This document shows positions 6,331 to 9,530 of a DNA stretch of 9,530 bases, piece by piece. Every line of letters begins with the position of its first letter. Position 1 is the stretch's first letter. Made by a program: the position numbers and the translations under genes. A model generated the notes under the pieces. That model was not told where the DNA came from. It ran no database searches and was given only the letters and a program-made list of their open reading frames with translations. Source of the DNA: an uncultured Eubacteriales bacterium (lineage in GTDB: Bacteria > Bacillota > Clostridia > Oscillospirales > CAG-272); the NCBI GenBank assembly GCA_900555785.1, contig USMO01000051.1, positions 1 through 9,530 of the forward strand, given 5' to 3'.

Positions 6331-6370
6331 ACGGACGATAGGCTGCTGTCAGGTACAGGAGGAACAGACC

Positions 6371-8251
6371 ATGGCAAGACGGATTTTTGAAGAAAAGCAG
6401 TATACCGTGCGGGGGCATATCCTGCCCCGGGACGCGTTCTTTCCGATGGGACGGCAGGATTGGCGCCCGACCGCAGAGAATGTCGCGCGGCTGATTGCGC
6501 AGGCAGAGCAGGTTTTGACCGAGGAGGTCCCGCCCCTGTCCGCAACCGATTATGCGTCCTACCGGCGCACCGGTGACCGCACGGTATTTGACGGGAAGTA
6601 TCAAAAGCGGCGCAAAATGTGTCTGGCGCTCGCGCTTGCCGAGGCGCTGGAGGGAAAGGGGCGCTTTACGGAGAAGCTGGCAGATGTCGTTTGGGCAATG
6701 CTGGAGGAGACAACCTGGGTGGTCCCTGCGCATCTCTCCAACCCCGCCATCAATCGCGGCGAGCCGGACCGCCCGGTTCTGCCCTACGCCTGGAAGGGGA
6801 ACGCGGATTATGTCGACCTGTATGCGGGGGTCAGCGGCGCGGTGCTTGCCATGACGATGTATTTTGCGGGTGGCGCACTGGACCGCTTTTCCCCGGAGCT
6901 TCGTCAGCGGACCGCGTATGAGCTGGACCGGCGAATCCTGACCCCGTTTCTGGACAGAAGCACCTGGCTGGCGTCCGGCTGGCAGGGCTGGGACGGGATT
7001 CACCCCGAAACGCAGGTCCCCGCCAACAACTGGGCGCCGTGGATTACCGGAAACGTCCTGACCGTTGCCGCGTTCTGCGAACCGGACCCTGCACGGCGGG
7101 AGGAAATTGTTTCTGCCGCGCTGCCGATCCTCGATAATTTTACCATGTGCTACGGCGCGGACGGCGCCTGCGAGGAGGGACCGGCGTACTGGGCAATGGC
7201 GCCCGGAAAGCTGTTCGGCGCCTGCGAGTTGCTGTACGATCTCTCCGGCGGGTACATCGACCTGTTCGGCGACCCGCTGATTCGGCGAATGGGGGAGAGC
7301 GAGACGCTGGTTTCGGTCACCCGCCGCCGGTTCCTGACTTATTCGGATGCGTTTGCGGGCATGAAAGCCAATGTGGGCTTGCTCGCCCGCTACGGGGAGC
7401 GCTGCCGGGTCCCCCTGATGGTCTCCTTTGCAGCCGACCGGCTGGCGCACGGTGAGGACGATGCGCTGCGGGATCTCTGGACCTGCTGGGAGTCTCCCTA
7501 CGATTGGCTTTGCGGTCTTGCGCTGGAAATCCCGCAGGATGCCCCGGCATATCAGCCGCCGAAACGCGTCCTGCTGGAGGATTTTGAGCTGTTCATCGCG
7601 CGGGAGTTCGCCGATGAGGAACGCGGGCTGTATCTCGCTGTCAAGGGCGGGCACAACGACACCAGCCACAACCACAACGATGTCGGCGCCGTGTCGGTCT
7701 TTGCGGACGGTCAGCCGATTCTCCTGGATGCCGGCGCGGGGACCTACACCGCCAAAACCTTCGGCCCGGAGCGCTACACCATTTGGAACATGCGCTCTGA
7801 CTATCACAATCTGCCAACCGTTTGCGGCGCGGACCAACAGCAGGGGCGGGAATACCGCGCAACCGATTTCCGCGCAGGCGAGGATTTCTGCACGATGGAA
7901 CTGCGCGATGCTTACGGCACCGGGGCGGGGATTCGGTCTTTCCGCAGGACTGCTGCCCTGCAGGGCGGGAAGGTGACGCTGACCGATGACATTTTCCTCG
8001 CAACCGCCGGAGAGGTGGTGTTCCATCTTTTGACTGATACCAAGCCAACGGAATGCACGGACGGGGCCTTTGTCCTGCACGGGCGGCGGCTGACCTATCC
8101 GACAGGATTGGAGATGACCGTGGAGGAAGTTGAGCACACCTCGCCGGAGACCGCGCGCATTCCCATCGCATGGGGCGTTCCCACTCTTTGGCGGGTCAAC
8201 CTGACATCGCGGGCGGCGAAGGAGCATCATGTGACGGTTGAAATTCAATAA
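6371..8251 (+). CDS. Heparinase II/III-family protein, cytoplasmic
   Basis: The 626-residue product has the two-part layout of the heparinase II/III superfamily, whose polysaccharide lyases cut uronate-containing glycans by β-elimination. AGGAGG (6357-6362) lies eight bases before ATG. The first 380 or so residues are helical, as in the (α/α) toroid, with family-typical 'NNWAPWITGN' (219-228) and 'EEGPAYW' (267, Tyr273). The C-terminal β-sandwich half carries H428-N-D-T-S-H433-N-H435-N-D437 and D453-A-G-x-G-T-Y459, the most characteristic block. These His, Tyr and Asn residues are the likely catalytic and metal-site candidates, by family analogy. There is no signal peptide, so it should act in the cytoplasm on imported oligosaccharides, consistent with the solute-binding protein upstream. 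The substrate (glycosaminoglycan, alginate-like or other) is not determinable, and a non-lyase role is possible. Confidence 0.8.
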   Translation: MARRIFEEKQYTVRGHILPRDAFFPMGRQDWRPTAENVARLIAQAEQVLTEEVPPLSATDYASYRRTGDRTVFDGKYQKRRKMCLALALAEALEGKGRFTEKLADVVWAMLEETTWVVPAHLSNPAINRGEPDRPVLPYAWKGNADYVDLYAGVSGAVLAMTMYFAGGALDRFSPELRQRTAYELDRRILTPFLDRSTWLASGWQGWDGIHPETQVPANNWAPWITGNVLTVAAFCEPDPARREEIVSAALPILDNFTMCYGADGACEEGPAYWAMAPGKLFGACELLYDLSGGYIDLFGDPLIRRMGESETLVSVTRRRFLTYSDAFAGMKANVGLLARYGERCRVPLMVSFAADRLAHGEDDALRDLWTCWESPYDWLCGLALEIPQDAPAYQPPKRVLLEDFELFIAREFADEERGLYLAVKGGHNDTSHNHNDVGAVSVFADGQPILLDAGAGTYTAKTFGPERYTIWNMRSDYHNLPTVCGADQQQGREYRATDFRAGEDFCTMELRDAYGTGAGIRSFRRTAALQGGKVTLTDDIFLATAGEVVFHLLTDTKPTECTDGAFVLHGRRLTYPTGLEMTVEEVEHTSPETARIPIAWGVPTLWRVNLTSRAAKEHHVTVEIQ

Positions 8252-8287
8252 AAAAGGGACCTCCTGAGCAAAACTCAGGAGGTTTTT
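8252..8287. terminator. Bidirectional intrinsic terminator
   Basis: ACCTCCTGAG (8259-8268) and CTCAGGAGGT (8274-8283) form a perfect 10 bp stem with a 5-base loop (CAAAA). T's follow on the plus strand (8283-8287), and the A-run 8250-8256 gives a U-run on the minus strand. It ends the rightward operon just after its stop codon and the converging AraC transcript. The AraC stop codon (8277-8275) lies inside the stem. Confidence 0.9.
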
Positions 8288-9093
8288 CCGATCTTTCGGT
8301 ATTCCCATGGGGTCATGCCGGTAATCTCTCGGAAGTAGCGGGAGAAATTGCTTGCGTCGGTAAACCCGCAGGCAACCGCAACCTGCGCCACCGTTTTGCT
8401 CCCCTCGGACAGCAGCATGCAGGCAAGCGAGATGCGGCAGAGCAGGAGATAGCGCTTGATGGTGTAGCCTGTGACGCGGTGAAATGCGTGCGAGAGATAG
8501 TAGGAACTGATATAGTTCGCCGCCGCAAGCGAATTCAGGTCCAGCTTGCGTTCGGGATGGTTCTCCAGTTCGGCACGGATGGAGGCAACGATCTTTTCCG
8601 CGCTGCCGCCGACCGTTGAAAAGAGACCGGGGTTCAGTCTGTAAAGCCGCCACAGGAGCGCGGAGAGCCAGACCTGCTCGCCCTCTCCGTCCTCCGGGGC
8701 AACCTCCCGCTCGCAGAGCAGATTGCGAAAGAGCATCCGGAAATCGTCGAGCGCTTCGCCTTCCTCCAGCGGCAGGACATGGCAGAAGTGGGGCGCGTGA
8801 ATGGAGAAGACCGTTTGCAGAAAGGCAGGGCGCAGCGCGCTTTTCGCAATGGATGGGGTCACCAGCATGACATACCGCTCATAGACCTCGGAGCGCACCG
8901 TCAGGACGTGCGGCTCGTAATTGCTGATGAAGATCATGGAAGGCGCGGTGGCATCATAGGATTTTCCCGCAATCTCAACGTGGACCGCTCCTCGGGTGAC
9001 ATAGATCAGCTCCCATGCAGCATGACGCATGATGTCAACATGACCGATGTGCAGTCCGGTCTCAAAATACAGATTTTCAATACATGGGCGCAT
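8275..9093 (-). CDS. AraC-family transcriptional regulator
   Basis: The 272-residue product has the usual AraC layout. An N-terminal cupin-like sensing domain (about residues 10-95; 'WELIYVTRGAVHVEIAGKSY', 'FISNYEPHVL') is followed by a DNA-binding domain (about 168-267). The first helix-turn-helix is near 186-207 ('LAAANYISSYYLSHAFHRVT'). The second is near 235-256 ('VAQVAVACGFTDASNFSRYF'), followed by the typical G-M-T-P-W-E-Y-R-K. AGAGGT lies just upstream of ATG 9093. Regulators of this type commonly sense sugars or glycan-derived ligands and activate nearby uptake and degradation genes. Here it converges on the glycan operon and is a reasonable controller of the divergent promoter at 583-689, though no direct evidence links them. 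Its promoter is probably upstream of the preceding minus-strand gene. Confidence 0.92.
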   Translation of the reverse strand: MRPCIENLYFETGLHIGHVDIMRHAAWELIYVTRGAVHVEIAGKSYDATAPSMIFISNYEPHVLTVRSEVYERYVMLVTPSIAKSALRPAFLQTVFSIHAPHFCHVLPLEEGEALDDFRMLFRNLLCEREVAPEDGEGEQVWLSALLWRLYRLNPGLFSTVGGSAEKIVASIRAELENHPERKLDLNSLAAANYISSYYLSHAFHRVTGYTIKRYLLLCRISLACMLLSEGSKTVAQVAVACGFTDASNFSRYFREITGMTPWEYRKIGKTS

Positions 9094-9116
9094 TTCTACC
9101 TCTGCTAATGGAAAAT

Positions 9117-9530
9117 TTACTTGCGGTGTGCATCCAGGCTGCGGCGAAGCAGGTTCTCAAACCACAGCTCTCCGTCCGGGAGCGGACGCACCGGGCAAAG
9201 CGACGAAAGGGTGCCTGCCGTTCGGGTGTAGGTGCGGCGAATGGGCTGCTCTTTCGGGACCCCGGTCCCGACGATGTATGCCGACCCATGCGAGCCGACC
9301 TCCTCAGCCGAGAAGAGCATTGCGGAAAGCACCGCCTCTTGCGTGAGAAGCAGGTCGGTCAGGAGTGCCGCAGGCAGTTCGTCCTCTTTGCCGCCGATGA
9401 CAAAACGTTCCTCTGTATTATAGCACAATTCGGAGACTTCTGCAAGCATTTTTTTCATTTCCGGCAGATTTCGCGCAAAATCGGCAACGCGGCTCATCTC
9501 ATGGCGAAAATGTCCGTACAGCGCGCGGAT
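9117..9530 (-). CDS. C-terminal part of a probable FAD-dependent oxidoreductase
   Basis: This frame is open to the right edge of the window (137 residues visible, starting ...IRALYGHFRHEMSRVADFA) and stops at TAA 9119-9117. The 5' part, including any nucleotide-binding motif, lies outside. The visible segment includes 'LLLTQEAVLSAMLFSAEEVG', 'SHGSAYIV' and a final 'PVRPLPDGELWFENL'. These resemble the C-terminal ends of flavin-dependent oxidoreductases in Clostridia as I remember them, where S-(H/R)-G-S-A and P-(V/I)-R-P-(I/L)-P-x-x-x-x-W-F-E-N recur. An internal ATG at 9497 exists but is unlikely to be the true start, since the upstream codons continue in the same style. The 23-base gap to the AraC gene suggests co-transcription. 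If right, it may oxidise or reduce a sugar derivative; this is inference. Confidence 0.5.
   Translation of the reverse strand: MRALYGHFRHEMSRVADFARNLPEMKKMLAEVSELCYNTEERFVIGGKEDELPAALLTDLLLTQEAVLSAMLFSAEEVGSHGSAYIVGTGVPKEQPIRRTYTRTAGTLSSLCPVRPLPDGELWFENLLRRSLDAHRK

Noticed and set aside
7147..7976. Plus-strand off-frame open frames inside the heparinase-like gene
   Set aside because: They are Arg/Pro/Ser-rich shadows; the main frame has continuous family motifs.
4667..8653. Very long minus-strand open frame (about 1,328 codons) opposite the surface-protein and heparinase-like genes
   Set aside because: It begins inside the AraC gene in another frame, runs through the terminator, and is rich in Arg, Gly, Ala and Pro without recognisable domains. 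It is explained by GC-rich sense codons that rarely give antisense stops.
1..9530. Searched by eye for CRISPR arrays, tRNA or rRNA genes, insertion-sequence ends and transposases
   Set aside because: No regularly spaced direct repeats, cloverleaf candidates, transposase motifs or flanking inverted repeats were seen. The tandem repeats at 5393-6172 are protein-level modules.

Overview
The window looks like an accessory glycan-utilisation locus from a Gram-positive, Clostridia-like anaerobe, most likely an uncultured gut Firmicute. This rests on strong AGGAGG/AAAGGA ribosome binding sites, two lipoprotein signal peptides, a secreted protein with a C-terminal membrane anchor, and an orphan-type ABC solute-binding lipoprotein. 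Cys-rich modules of the 'C..G..S..C..C' type, common in such genomes, point the same way. No species can be named from the sequence.

Layout. (1) Positions 1-552, minus strand: a lipoprotein gene whose reading frame is broken near 220-255 and which runs off the left edge. (2) Positions 553-750: a divergent control region with two good extended -10 promoters back to back, symmetric half-sites touching both -35 boxes, a palindrome over the plus-strand -10, and a leader hairpin. (3) Positions 751-8251, plus strand: a probable operon. It encodes a solute-binding lipoprotein, a secreted CBM9-like/GH16 glycanase containing a 13-G tract, a 53-residue small protein, a surface protein with a CBM9-like domain plus seven Cys-rich repeats, and a cytoplasmic heparinase II/III-type protein. 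Gaps between these genes are 39-93 bases. (4) Positions 8252-8287: a bidirectional terminator. (5) Positions 8275-9530, minus strand: an AraC-family regulator preceded, 23 bases away, by the C-terminal part of another gene, probably an FAD-dependent oxidoreductase, running off the right edge.

How the parts may work together (inference). The GH16 enzyme would cut an extracellular polysaccharide and the CBM9-like proteins would hold it at the surface. The lipoprotein would hand oligosaccharides to an ABC permease encoded elsewhere, and the signal-less heparinase-like enzyme would process uronate-containing oligomers in the cytoplasm. The AraC protein is the obvious candidate sensor. The substrate cannot be fixed from sequence alone.

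The points most worth following are the in-frame poly-G tract, where loss or gain of one G would remove the whole GH16 domain, the small protein between the two secreted proteins, and the symmetric divergent promoter.
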